Assembly: GCA_913775095.1 (NCBI GenBank)
Contig: CAJYIW010000027.1
Location: 62,001-126,000, forward strand
Reading direction: 5' to 3'
Source: an uncultured Siphonobacter sp.
GTDB taxonomy: Bacteria; Bacteroidota; Bacteroidia; Cytophagales; Spirosomataceae
DNA length: 64,000 nt
Shown here: positions 26,628-35,284 of the stretch, piece after piece
Numbering within the stretch: position 1 is the stretch's first letter
Layout: every line of letters begins with the position of its first letter
The notes under the pieces: generated by a model
Seen by the model: only the letters and a program-made list of their open reading frames with translations
What the model was told of the DNA's origin: nothing
Database searches by the model: none
Program-made: the position numbers and the translations under genes

Positions 26628-27617
26628 ATGGAAGGTCTTCAGAACGACGCACTTTTGGATGAAATTCCTTCCCTGGATCTGGCCGATTTTACGTCGGGCG
26701 ATGCCGAGCGTAAAGCTAAATTCGTAGCCGATCTGGGAAGAGCGTTTAATAATATTGGGTTTGTGGCCATCAAAAACCACGGACTTACGCCTGACTTACA
26801 GGAAAAACTGTATGCTTCGGTCAAAGCGTTTTTCTTTACTCCCGACGACTTCAAACGCAAGTACGAAGTTCCGGGCATTGCGGGACAGCGGGGATACGTG
26901 GGTAAAGGCAAGGAAACCGCCAAAGGCTTTAAAGTAGCTGATTTGAAAGAGTTTTATCACGTAGGCCAGCCACATCCCGCCACTGACGACGGTGATCCGG
27001 TCTGGGCAGATTACCCGCGTAATGTGTTCCCTTCGGAGCAACCCGACTTCGAAACCTATACGGTTCAGACGTATCAGACGTTCGAACATACAGGCAAAAC
27101 ACTGTTACGGGCCATTGCTTTGTATCTGGAATTACCCGAGGATTATTTCGAGGATAAAGTCAAGCACGGTAACAGCATTTTGCGGGCTCTGCATTACTTC
27201 CCGCTGGATCCGAATGTAGTAGAAGAAGGTGCGGTTCGGGCAGCAGCTCACGGCGATATCAACCTGATTACGCTGTTGATGGGAGCCAGTGCCGAAGGAC
27301 TGGAAGTATTGCGTCGCGATGGCAAGTGGATTGGCATTACCGCCCTCCCCGATCAGATTATCGTGAACGTAGGCGACATGCTGGATCGCCTGACGAACCA
27401 CAAACTCAAGTCAACCATTCACCGGGTGGTTAACCCTTCGCGGGAAAAAATGAACACGTCGCGATTCTCGATTCCTTTTTTCATGCACCCCCGTGCCGAA
27501 ATGAATCTTACCTCGCTGGAAAGCTGCGTGGATAGCCAGCACCCCAAACTGTATACGGACATGACCGCCGGAGAATTTCTGGACGAACGTCTGATGGAGT
27601 TAGGTCTGAAGAAGTAA
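26628..27617 (+). CDS. Isopenicillin N synthase-like 2-oxoglutarate/Fe(II) oxygenase
   Basis: A 329-residue soluble protein. The N-terminal DIOX_N part has RAFNNIGFVAIKNHGL; the C-terminal jelly-roll has the iron site AAHGDINLITLLM (HxD) and the distal His in STIHRVVNP, and the Arg-x-Ser of SRFSIPFF that binds 2-oxoglutarate. It belongs to the plant-type/IPNS-like branch, found widely in bacteria with unknown substrates. There is no biosynthetic cluster around it, so penicillin formation is not implied. A hairpin terminator follows, and an AraC gene sits divergent upstream. Confidence 0.9.
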   Translation: MEGLQNDALLDEIPSLDLADFTSGDAERKAKFVADLGRAFNNIGFVAIKNHGLTPDLQEKLYASVKAFFFTPDDFKRKYEVPGIAGQRGYVGKGKETAKGFKVADLKEFYHVGQPHPATDDGDPVWADYPRNVFPSEQPDFETYTVQTYQTFEHTGKTLLRAIALYLELPEDYFEDKVKHGNSILRALHYFPLDPNVVEEGAVRAAAHGDINLITLLMGASAEGLEVLRRDGKWIGITALPDQIIVNVGDMLDRLTNHKLKSTIHRVVNPSREKMNTSRFSIPFFMHPRAEMNLTSLESCVDSQHPKLYTDMTAGEFLDERLMELGLKK

Positions 27618-27635
27618 GGATGGTTACTACTTAAA

Positions 27636-27671
27636 GAGGTTCACCACTGAATTGGTGAACCTCTTTTTTTG
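27636..27671 (+). terminator. Terminator of the oxygenase gene
   Basis: An 11-bp perfect stem, GAGGTTCACCA (27636-27646) with TGGTGAACCTC (27653-27663), is followed by eight T. Confidence 0.93.
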
Positions 27672-27710
27672 CTTTATAGGGTTAGTTAGAAAACAAATTA
27701 GTTCTTGACT

Positions 27711-27985
27711 TCCGTAAGGTCCTTCGCTTTGCTCAGGATGACAGTTTAGCTATTACTTGGCCCCCTACTGTCTTCTCGACCCACAGGAGAGACCTTACCG
27801 GGGCATGAGAGCCACCTGCTAATCCTGAACGTACTTTCTTTTCCAGTAAGGTCCTTCGCTTCGCTCAGGATGACCGTTTGTTTTATCACTTGCCCCCCCC
27901 GCTGTCTTCTCGCCCAGCGGGAGAGACCTTACCGGGGGATGAGAATAACTTTCTGGTTTTGAACGTACTGTCATCGCCAGGCCAA
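27711..27985 (-). repeat. Structured ~133-bp repeat family, copy B (inverted, about two units)
   Basis: Reverse-oriented copies of the CTGTCATCCTGAGCG family: CTCAGGATGACAG occurs at about 27733 and a diverged CTCAGGATGACCG at about 27863, each with the AAGGTCCTTCGC word and the GAGAGACCTTACCGG word in the expected order. It lies between the oxygenase terminator and the racemase-like gene. Confidence 0.88.
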
Positions 27986-28162
27986 CTCTTTTCTTCGCTA
28001 TTAATAACAAGACAAGAGTTGGCCCTCTCATAGGTTTCTACCAAGAATGGATTCACATCTCATGGGGTCACCTGCCGCATTGCAGATTATCTGGGCCTTC
28101 TGGAAGCGAATCCGATTTATATCACGTTATTGAGAATCATCTTTTAAACACTTCATTCCTTT
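27986..28162. other. Upstream region of the racemase-like gene
   Basis: No gene or clear promoter box was recognised between the end of repeat copy B and the racemase-like start codon. It presumably holds that gene's promoter. Confidence 0.3.
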
Positions 28163-28843
28163 ATGAAAAAAATAGGTATGGTAGGTGGAATCAGCTGGAC
28201 GTCCACGCTGGATTACTACCGATTGATCAACGAAGGAGTCAATCAGAAACTCGGCGGCCTGCATTCGGCAGAACTGGTGTTGTTCTCACTCAATTTCGCA
28301 GAAGTTCAGCAACGATCCTGGGAAGGAGTATATGAACTTTTTCTTGATGCCTGCCAGGTGCTGAAACAGGCGAAGGTAGATGCGTTGGTATTAGGAGCTA
28401 ATACGGCACACTTGTACGCCGACCGGATCGAGCAGGAAATTCAGCTTCCTTTAATCAATATCATTACCGAAATGGCTCAGCACATTCTCACGACAGGCGT
28501 TCGAAAAGTGGGGTTACTCGGGACAAAATTCACCATGGAAATGGACTTTTACCGCGAGAAACTGGAGTCATACGGGCTTGAGGTCATTATACCTGATTCT
28601 GCGGATACCAGAGACTACATTCAATACGTAGTCAAGGAAGAATTAGGACGTGGGGAAATCCGACCGGAATCGAAAGAGAAATTTATAGCCATTGCTCAGG
28701 AATTGACTCTGGCGGGAGCGGAAGGCATTATTTTAGGTTGCACCGAAATTCCATTACTGGTCAGCCAATCGGACTTTTCCTTCCCCGTTTTTGACACGAC
28801 CCAAATTCATGCTATGGCTATTGTGGACTATATGCTTTCGTAA
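28163..28843 (+). CDS. Aspartate/glutamate racemase family protein lacking the first catalytic residue
   Basis: A 226-residue protein with the aspartate/glutamate racemase family pattern: MKKIGMVGGISWTSTLDYYR, GGLHSAELVLFSLNFAEV, and GCTEIPLL with Cys193. The site normally filled by the first catalytic residue, just before the Asn of the xNTxH motif (Cys in most, Thr in E. coli YgeA), is Ala79 here (GANTAH). A two-base racemase would therefore be crippled, and the protein may act as a lyase, isomerase or other enzyme. It is flanked by oppositely oriented repeat copies B and C. No operon partner is seen. Confidence 0.85.
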   Translation: MKKIGMVGGISWTSTLDYYRLINEGVNQKLGGLHSAELVLFSLNFAEVQQRSWEGVYELFLDACQVLKQAKVDALVLGANTAHLYADRIEQEIQLPLINIITEMAQHILTTGVRKVGLLGTKFTMEMDFYREKLESYGLEVIIPDSADTRDYIQYVVKEELGRGEIRPESKEKFIAIAQELTLAGAEGIILGCTEIPLLVSQSDFSFPVFDTTQIHAMAIVDYMLS

Positions 28844-28905
28844 ACCCAATAAAGTAGATAAGCCATTCTGTATGGTAGAGATGACTAGGAAATGTCCCGA
28901 CCAAA

Positions 28906-29199
28906 CTGTCATCCTGAGCGAAGCGAAGGACCTTACTGGAAAAGAAAGTACGTTCAGGATCAGCAGGTGGCTCTCATTCCCCCGTAAGGTCTCTCCCGTT
29001 AGTCGGGAAGACAGTGGGGGACCAAGTAATAGCTAAACTGTCATCCTGAGCGAAGCGAAGGACCTTACCAGAAGGTGAAAGTACGTTCAGGATCAGCAGA
29101 TGACTCTCATCCCTAGGTAAGGTCTCTCCCGTTAGTCGAGAAGACAGTGTGGACCGGGGCCAAGTGATAAAACAAGCGGTCATCCTGAGCTGGAAAATC
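28906..29199 (+). repeat. Structured ~133-bp repeat family, copy C (about 2.1 units)
   Basis: Units start with CTGTCATCC at 28906 and 29038 (132 bp apart), and a truncated third, CGGTCATCCTGAGC, at 29177 runs up to the stop codon of the epimerase gene at 29201. The GTAAGGTCTCTCCCGTTAG and GAAGACAG words recur in each unit. Confidence 0.9.
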
Positions 29200-29200
29200 C

Positions 29201-30049
29201 TTAACTTAATCCAAACTCCGCCGCTTTCTCTTTCATAAACGCCAGACTTCCTTTAGCCAGTGTTTCGGCGTCGTACCGGGAAGGCCGCCAGAGGGAGACG
29301 GCTTCGGCCATACCGGAAATAGAGGAAGAGAAATTTTCCAGAACCAACGCTCCTGAATAATTAATCTCTGCCAGCCCCCGAAACAGATCATTCCAGTGCA
29401 CATTTCCTTCACCGAGCATTCCCCGATCGCTCTCGGTCATGTGGACGTGTTTGAGATGAGCACCCGCCGTGACGACGGGTTCGTAAAAACTGGTTTCCTC
29501 GATATTCATGTGAAAAGTATCCAGATGCAAGCCCAGATGGGGCGATTGCACCCGATCAATGATTCGTAAGACATCAGAGGCCGACGTACAGACGTAACTT
29601 TCGTAACGATTAATGGGCTCGATGGCTACGGTAATTCCTAAACGCCGGGCATACTCCGTCCCTTCGGTCCATACTTCGCAAAGCGTATCCTCTTCGGCGG
29701 CGGTTAAGGGTTTTCCCGAAAAAACACCGATGCCGCCGTGCAACACTCCCGCCAGCAAAGTGGCATCCAGAGTCGCGGTATGATCCAGTGCCTTTTTGAT
29801 TAAACGAAGAGCCTCTTTCGGATGAAAAGGAATATGAGCAAAGCCGGGCAGATTCAGGGAGCAGATTACGTCCAGATTAGCCGACTGTAACTGCCGCTTC
29901 ACGGTCGGAGCGTCAAATTCCATTGAAGGAGGTAATAATATTTCCAGTGCATCGAAGCCAAAAGCTGCCGATTGCTGAATGGCATAAGCACCCGTTTCGG
30001 CCGTCCAGGCGGGTAAGGTCCAGGTAAGTAAGGAAGCTCCGAATTTCAT
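29201..30049 (-). CDS. Ketose 3-epimerase-like sugar phosphate isomerase/epimerase
   Basis: A 282-residue TIM-barrel protein of the xylose-isomerase-like superfamily. The metal and substrate motifs match D-psicose/D-tagatose 3-epimerases: VAIEPINRYE (metal Glu), GLHLDTFHMNIEE (Asp and His), HVHMTESDRGMLGEGNVHW and a final Glu in GALVLENF. Such enzymes interconvert free ketoses at C3, for example D-psicose and D-fructose. The neighbouring fructokinase fits this reading, since the product could then be phosphorylated. It is the last gene of the sugar locus, 163 bp from the porin gene with a GCCAGC hairpin in the gap. Specificity is inferred only. Confidence 0.85.
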   Translation of the reverse strand: MKFGASLLTWTLPAWTAETGAYAIQQSAAFGFDALEILLPPSMEFDAPTVKRQLQSANLDVICSLNLPGFAHIPFHPKEALRLIKKALDHTATLDATLLAGVLHGGIGVFSGKPLTAAEEDTLCEVWTEGTEYARRLGITVAIEPINRYESYVCTSASDVLRIIDRVQSPHLGLHLDTFHMNIEETSFYEPVVTAGAHLKHVHMTESDRGMLGEGNVHWNDLFRGLAEINYSGALVLENFSSSISGMAEAVSLWRPSRYDAETLAKGSLAFMKEKAAEFGLS

Positions 30050-30122
30050 TTTTTAGTTGTTGGTTATTCGTTGATGCTTGTTCGGCTATTTCTTACGGCC
30101 AGTGTAGCCGGGCCATGCTACC

Positions 30123-30148
30123 GTTGCCAGCTTTTTCGCTGGCAGCAA
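30123..30148. repeat. GCCAGC hairpin between porin and epimerase genes
   Basis: GTTGCCAGC pairs with GCTGGCAGCAAC around a TTTTTC loop. The same core and loop type is found twice at 2467-2541, so this is a dispersed palindrome. Confidence 0.7.
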
Positions 30149-30212
30149 CCCAGTAAAGGGCAAAAACCGGACAGGCCGCGAGTTAGCAGATTTATCTGAT
30201 TCTACTATTTTC

Positions 30213-31607
30213 CTAAAATACCCACCATTCCGCTCTTACCCCGAAATACGTTCCCCAGCGATGATTAACGGCCTGTTGCAGATACGCTGAATAGGCATGG
30301 TCTGAGGCATACTGATTATAGTGAGCAAAGGAACAGATGAGCCGGATATGCGGCCTTGCCCAGGGACTACGCTCTGCCGTGGGGACCAATGTCGGGGCAA
30401 CGATAAACTTCGTCATCCGGGCGTAAGGGTTATGACCATCCTGCCGCTGGGCATAGTGCAATTCCGTAATCAGATGAAACCAGTTGGTCACATACGTAAT
30501 GGCCCGCATGCCCATGACCAGATCCTTCTTTGAATTGTAAATGCTGCGTTTGTAATAATCCTGAGCGTAACCCGTTGCCTTTGCTCCTCCTTTACTCTGA
30601 ATATAAACGCCGTACCCGTTCAGACTGAATTTACTGAAATTGAGAAGAAAATGGTCCACCAGTGTAGCCGAGTAAGCTCCGTCATACCTTTGCGATTCTA
30701 CATCCGGAGCTCCGAAGGTTCGCCAGGTCTGGGTATTTCCGTTATCTCCGCCATTTGCAACGCCATTTCCATACCGAACTGCTAACTGGTTAAACGAACC
30801 TTTCTCTTTCGTCTGGAGATCTGCGGACCATTTCACGCCCCCTACCCAGCCTTTGTCACTGGGGAACCGGATCGCGGTCCGTTGGGAAGAACCAGCCACG
30901 TAATGAAACTCGCCCAGCAACTTAACCGTATGCCGGTGCCATCGCCGCAGGGTATGATCCAGCACAAAAATCTCTCGCTGACGGTAGGTTAAATCGTCTT
31001 TCCCGGAAATAATATTCACGTAGGAATACGGTAATACGCCAGTCGAAGAGGTATCAATGGCCGCCGGAAAATACATCGAAAAAGCCGTGTTCTTATGCCT
31101 GATTCCAAAACCCTGCGTGGAATGATCGTCGAAATAAAAATAATCGCAAATGTGAATGTCGTCGTAACGCATGTAACGGGCACCGGCCCAGGCACTCCAC
31201 TGACTGCCTACAATATTTCTGACCTCTACAAAAGCTTCCGGTAAGCTGACAACCGTTCCCCCGATGGATCCCGTATTGACATTACCCAGAAAGGTACCTT
31301 TACTGGAATAAAAAGCCAGTCGGGCCTGAAAATCAATGTGAGTGCTATCGTTATTGGCATTGACGGCTTTGAAATGAAAGGCGGGTAATAAATCCACGTA
31401 ATCGCCCTGCTCCAGTCGGCTCCCCAGCGATCCCTGCCCGATCAGGTTCAGTTGTCGTCCCGTGTGCTCCGGTAAGGAAGGCGAAACCCCCGCTCCGATT
31501 CGACCCGTGGTCCCCATCGAAAAATTCTTATTGGTAATCACAATCTGAGCATGAACCATGGACCACTCCATCAAAAAACAGAAGAGCCACACACCATATT
31601 TTTTCAT
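30213..31607 (-). CDS. LamB/ScrY-like carbohydrate porin
   Basis: A 464-residue protein with a signal peptide (about residues 1-20, ending at HAQ) and beta-barrel composition ending in aromatic residues (GVRAEWWVF). Two segments recall maltoporin: WSAWAGARYMRYDDIHICDYF with YFDDHSTQGFGI, and the closing YFGVRAEWW. These porins are passive sugar channels of the outer membrane, typical of enteric bacteria and unusual in Bacteroidota, where SusCD dominates. It sits between the symporter and epimerase genes, so it probably admits the sugar used by this locus. The family call is by eye. Confidence 0.72.
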   Translation of the reverse strand: MKKYGVWLFCFLMEWSMVHAQIVITNKNFSMGTTGRIGAGVSPSLPEHTGRQLNLIGQGSLGSRLEQGDYVDLLPAFHFKAVNANNDSTHIDFQARLAFYSSKGTFLGNVNTGSIGGTVVSLPEAFVEVRNIVGSQWSAWAGARYMRYDDIHICDYFYFDDHSTQGFGIRHKNTAFSMYFPAAIDTSSTGVLPYSYVNIISGKDDLTYRQREIFVLDHTLRRWHRHTVKLLGEFHYVAGSSQRTAIRFPSDKGWVGGVKWSADLQTKEKGSFNQLAVRYGNGVANGGDNGNTQTWRTFGAPDVESQRYDGAYSATLVDHFLLNFSKFSLNGYGVYIQSKGGAKATGYAQDYYKRSIYNSKKDLVMGMRAITYVTNWFHLITELHYAQRQDGHNPYARMTKFIVAPTLVPTAERSPWARPHIRLICSFAHYNQYASDHAYSAYLQQAVNHRWGTYFGVRAEWWVF

Positions 31608-31700
31608 ACTATTGAGAAGCGTTCAGGGGAGTAAAGACAAAGCAGTGGCTACAGGATCGAAAGAATACCCTGTCCATGAGAAACGTATCAATAAAAAATC

Positions 31701-32996
31701 TTAGAGTTTATATCCTTTCAGGCCGTACCAACTCACGACGACAAAGCCCACCAATGGAATGAGTAGAGCGTTCGTGATTCCTACCTGATCCGAGAGCTTA
31801 CCCATCAGGGCCGTCAGGACAGCCCCGCCAATAATCGCCATGACCAGAATGGATGAACCCAGTTTGGCCCGTTCGCCCAAACCACTAATGCCCAGCGAAA
31901 AAATCGTTGGATACATAATGGACATGAAGAAACTGGTTAAGACCAGTGCCCAGAGTCCAACCGTTCCCGGAAAAAGAATGGCCATTCCTACCAGTACAAT
32001 CGTTGCTGCTGCATACGTTACGAGTAAGGTGTGATCAGAAATACGTTTGAGTAAGGCCGTGCCCAGAAAACGTCCCGCCGTGAACAGCACCAGTGAGATG
32101 ATGAGGTAGTTAGCTGCCGTTTTTTCGGAGGTTCCCGGCAGGTTGTGCTGGATGTATCGAATCAGAAAACTCCAGATACAAACCTGGGCACCTACGTAAA
32201 AGAATTGCGTAACCACTGCTCCGGAGAAGTGCTTGTTCCGCAGGATGCTTCCAGTCGTCCGATTAGGTTTCGTTTCCGACTCCTCGTCTTTCACGATTGG
32301 AAAACGAGTCAACAGAAAAATAATCCCAAACACCGCGACAACGATACCAATAATCAGATAAGGCATTTTTACCGCGGCTGATTCCGAAACATAGTACGCT
32401 TTCAGGGCCTCAGGACTGAGCTTAGCCAGGCTCTCAGCCGTATGTTCCACTCCTGAAAAGATAAACTGCTGGCCCAGCACAATGCCCGTGACGCAACCGA
32501 TGGGATTAAAGGCCTGCACCAGATTCAGGCGAAAACTGGCGGTTTCGGGCGTACCCAGAACGGCTACGTAGGGATTAGCCGCGGTTTCCAGAAAAGCCAG
32601 TCCGCTGGCAATGACAAACAGGGCAAACAGAAAAAAAGGATAGGAATTCTGATCGGCCGCCGGAACGAACAGAAAGGCTCCCAGAGCGTACAGCACCAGG
32701 CCGATCACAATTCCGGTTTTGTAGCTGTATCGCTTCATGACCAGGGAAGCGGGTAAGGCCAGTACGAAGTAGCCCAGGTAAAAGGCGGACTGCACAAGCC
32801 CCGACTGAAAGTCAGACAGCTCAAAAGCTTTCTTAAACTGCTGAATGAGAATATCATTCAGGTTATTAGCCATGCCCCAGAGGAAAAAGAGGCAGGTAAT
32901 GAGAATCAAAGGGAAAAGGTAACTTGCCCTGGGATTATTGCCGGAGTGGATAACCCTGGTGGTTCCCGCAGGCATATGGACGGTTCCGGTTGCCAT
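31701..32996 (-). CDS. FucP-type sugar:H+ symporter (MFS)
   Basis: A 431-residue protein with twelve membrane helices. LFFLWGMANNLNDILIQQF after helix 1 and GLAFLETAANPYVAVLGTPE in helix 4-5 are hallmarks of the FucP/glucose-galactose branch, and RLNLVQAFNPIGCVTGIVLGQ is typical as well. FucP-type carriers import fucose, glucose, galactose or fructose with protons. The gene lies 54 bp downstream of fructokinase and 93 bp upstream of the porin gene, so the carrier is likely to move the sugar across the inner membrane. The exact sugar is not readable. Confidence 0.93.
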   Translation of the reverse strand: MATGTVHMPAGTTRVIHSGNNPRASYLFPLILITCLFFLWGMANNLNDILIQQFKKAFELSDFQSGLVQSAFYLGYFVLALPASLVMKRYSYKTGIVIGLVLYALGAFLFVPAADQNSYPFFLFALFVIASGLAFLETAANPYVAVLGTPETASFRLNLVQAFNPIGCVTGIVLGQQFIFSGVEHTAESLAKLSPEALKAYYVSESAAVKMPYLIIGIVVAVFGIIFLLTRFPIVKDEESETKPNRTTGSILRNKHFSGAVVTQFFYVGAQVCIWSFLIRYIQHNLPGTSEKTAANYLIISLVLFTAGRFLGTALLKRISDHTLLVTYAAATIVLVGMAILFPGTVGLWALVLTSFFMSIMYPTIFSLGISGLGERAKLGSSILVMAIIGGAVLTALMGKLSDQVGITNALLIPLVGFVVVSWYGLKGYKL

Positions 32997-33050
32997 GATG
33001 TATCAATTGGAATGTAGCGTTCAAGTAATTGAGGTGAGTAATACCGCTTT

Positions 33051-33962
33051 TTAAAGCGGGGAAGCCAGTAAAGCTTTCTCGTGGAAGGCCTTGAATTCTT
33101 CAAGCGTATATTCGGGACAGGCTCCTTTTTTCGTGGTGATGAACGCTCCCATGGCTGCGGCATTAAACATGGCGGTCTCCATACTTCCCCCCCGCACACG
33201 TTCCGCCAGATAACCGGCCAGGAACGAATCGCCACTGCCTACCGTATCCTGCACCGTAACGGGCACGGCCGGACAGAAATAGTATTGCTGATGACCATAA
33301 TACACCGCTCCACGACTGCCTTTCGTCAGGAGCACTTCACTGACTTTGAATCGTTTTTCGAGAAAGGCAATGGCTCCTTCTTCGGTAATGTATTCTTCGC
33401 CGAACATTTCCAGGATGGCCCGTAATTCCGCTTTGTTGGTTTTCACCAGATCGGCCTTTCCGAGTAGATATTCCAGTACTTCAGGGGTATAAAAAGGAGG
33501 CCGAAGGTTAATGTCGAAAATTTTGAAGGGAGCCACTTCCAGTAATTGATACAGGGCTTTCCGTGAGTCTTCCTGCCGAATAGCCAGGCTGCCGTACACA
33601 AAAGCTGCTGAATTGCGGATCAGCTCTTCGTTTGCCGGAGTAGCCTGAATCCAATCCCAGGCTACGTTCTGAATAATGTCATAATGGGCTTCGTTGTCTT
33701 CATCAATCCGGGCCAGAACCGTTCCGGTCGGGTGCGTTTCATCCCGCTGGATATCTTCCGTAGGTACTCCCCAGCTCTGAATCAGCTCCAGTAACTCATC
33801 TCCCAGGGCATCTTCCCCTACCCGACTGACCATTCGGCTATTCACGCCCTGTTTATGCAGGTGATAGCTCACATTGAAAGGAGCTCCTCCAGCTTTTTGA
33901 CCCTCAGGAAAAATGTCCCAAAGAATTTCTCCAAAACATACGACAGTCGGCTTATTTGACAT
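33051..33962 (-). CDS. PfkB-family fructokinase-like carbohydrate kinase
   Basis: A 303-residue protein of ribokinase fold. GEILWDIFPEGQKAGGAPFN (substrate-binding glycines) and the anion-hole DTVGSGDSFLAGYL motif, with the catalytic Asp, mark the PfkB family; the former pattern matches fructokinases. It would phosphorylate fructose after import. A perfect LacI-type palindrome lies 9-28 bp before its start, so it is the first gene of the operon controlled by the next-door LacI protein. Confidence 0.9.
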   Translation of the reverse strand: MSNKPTVVCFGEILWDIFPEGQKAGGAPFNVSYHLHKQGVNSRMVSRVGEDALGDELLELIQSWGVPTEDIQRDETHPTGTVLARIDEDNEAHYDIIQNVAWDWIQATPANEELIRNSAAFVYGSLAIRQEDSRKALYQLLEVAPFKIFDINLRPPFYTPEVLEYLLGKADLVKTNKAELRAILEMFGEEYITEEGAIAFLEKRFKVSEVLLTKGSRGAVYYGHQQYYFCPAVPVTVQDTVGSGDSFLAGYLAERVRGGSMETAMFNAAAMGAFITTKKGACPEYTLEEFKAFHEKALLASPL

Positions 33963-33970
33963 TACTTGAG

Positions 33971-33990
33971 TTGTTTAAACGTTTAAACAA
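33971..33990. promoter_or_regulatory. LacI-type operator before the fructokinase gene
   Basis: TTGTTTAAACGTTTAAACAA is a perfect 20-bp palindrome with the central CG typical of LacI-family sites. It lies between the LacI gene stop and the fructokinase start. A near copy stands before the LacI gene itself. Confidence 0.85.
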
Positions 33991-34016
33991 TTAGATAAAT
34001 AAAAAACACCCGAAGG

Positions 34017-35015
34017 TTACTGGTCAATATGAGATTGTACTAAGGTAGTTTCCAGCACGACGGATTCAGCAGCAGAAGCTGCCTCATTCATTTGCTGGAA
34101 TACTAATTCTACGGCCTTTTTACCCATTTCTTTCAAAGGCTGACGGATAAAAGGCAAGGGATTGGGGTAAAAATCGAAGACTTCCGTTTCATCAAAAAAC
34201 AAGGCAGACATCTTCACCGGAACTGGAATCTGTTGATTCATCAGGTAACGCATTCCTACAATTCCCAGTTTGTTACTGGTAAAATAAAGGGCATCTACGT
34301 CCTGTTTCAGCATGGATTGAATGGCTGCCGGCACCTCCTGCTCAATCTGGTTTTCGTTGATTAAATGAGTGATGTACGCCGCAGCTTTGCTTTGCGTGAT
34401 ACCATCCTGAGCCCCCCGCATCCGTTCGTTGAGGTGATGCAGGCCCGTATCAAACACCAGAATGCCAATCTTTTTCCGCCCTTCGCTGATGAAATGAGTC
34501 ATCGCATCAAATGAAGCCTGGTAGTTATTGACCCTCACGCTGCTTACCGGCAGCTCCGGGAAATACCGGTCAATAAGCACCAGTGGAATTTTTCGAGTCT
34601 GTAGAGCCTTGATGAGTTCTTCTGACCCGTCGGGAGCTGCCAGGATCAGCCCATCTACCTGACGGTTGAGTAACTGATCAATCAATCGTTCGAAGCGGGG
34701 CTTACTTTCATCTGAGCTTCCGATGATCAGAGCGTATCCTGCCCGATCGGCTTCATCACTGATGATCCGGGCCAGTTGGGAAGAAAAGGTATTGGCAATA
34801 TCCGCCGCAATGAACCCCAGGCTAAAGGTCTTTTTTAACTTTAAACTCTGAGCCAGAAAATTGGGTCGATAGTTGAGTTCTTCAACTGCATCCCGTATTC
34901 GCTGAGCCGTGTCTTTATTGATCCGATCCGTTTTCTGACCATTGAGGACATAGGAAACCATAGCGATTGAAACGCCCGCTTTTTCAGCCACATCGCGTAA
35001 CAAAACTTTTTTCAT
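34017..35015 (-). CDS. LacI family transcriptional regulator
   Basis: A 332-residue protein of standard length. The helix-turn-helix and hinge helix are in residues 1-60 (VLLRDVAEKAGVSIAMVSYVLNG, and YRPNFLAQSLK), followed by a periplasmic-binding-protein-like effector domain. It probably represses the fructokinase operon through the palindrome at 33971 and its own promoter through the one at 35056, being released by the incoming sugar. It has its own -7-like box at 35043. Confidence 0.94.
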   Translation of the reverse strand: MKKVLLRDVAEKAGVSIAMVSYVLNGQKTDRINKDTAQRIRDAVEELNYRPNFLAQSLKLKKTFSLGFIAADIANTFSSQLARIISDEADRAGYALIIGSSDESKPRFERLIDQLLNRQVDGLILAAPDGSEELIKALQTRKIPLVLIDRYFPELPVSSVRVNNYQASFDAMTHFISEGRKKIGILVFDTGLHHLNERMRGAQDGITQSKAAAYITHLINENQIEQEVPAAIQSMLKQDVDALYFTSNKLGIVGMRYLMNQQIPVPVKMSALFFDETEVFDFYPNPLPFIRQPLKEMGKKAVELVFQQMNEAASAAESVVLETTLVQSHIDQ

Positions 35016-35042
35016 GGAAAACCTATTCTGTACTTTTTTGCG

Positions 35043-35050
35043 TAAAAGTA
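35043..35050 (-). promoter_or_regulatory. Possible -7 box of the LacI gene
   Basis: On the minus strand TACTTTTA differs from TAnnTTTG only in the last base. It lies directly downstream of the palindrome at 35056-35071, so a bound repressor would block it. Confidence 0.45.
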
Positions 35051-35055
35051 AGATA

Positions 35056-35071
35056 GTTTAAAGGTTTAAAC
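35056..35071. promoter_or_regulatory. LacI-type operator before the LacI gene
   Basis: GTTTAAAGGTTTAAAC matches the perfect operator at 33971 except for the centre (AAAGGTTT in place of AAACGTTT). Its position suggests autoregulation. Confidence 0.75.
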
Positions 35072-35284
35072 AAATGCTTTTCTAAATAAAGTGATATTTT
35101 TAATAAAGTATTAAGGAAGTTTCGTTTTTCTGGCCCATCAGCTTCGGGTATGATGCCGTCTGCAGGAGCCTCCTGCCTTTAAAAAGTATTACCTTTGCTG
35201 CTGAATTATTTTCCGGTAAATCTGGTTGCCGGATTTCTACTATCCATTAACTAATCGCAGGGCTTTGAACCCTGGCCGATTCGC

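Noticed and set aside
26628-27617. Penicillin or other natural-product cluster
   Set aside because: The oxygenase is of the IPNS-like fold but no peptide synthetase or tailoring genes are near; such oxygenases are common stand-alone genes.
27711-29199. Composite transposon around the racemase-like gene
   Set aside because: The flanking repeats are non-coding, lack transposase and have no visible target duplication.
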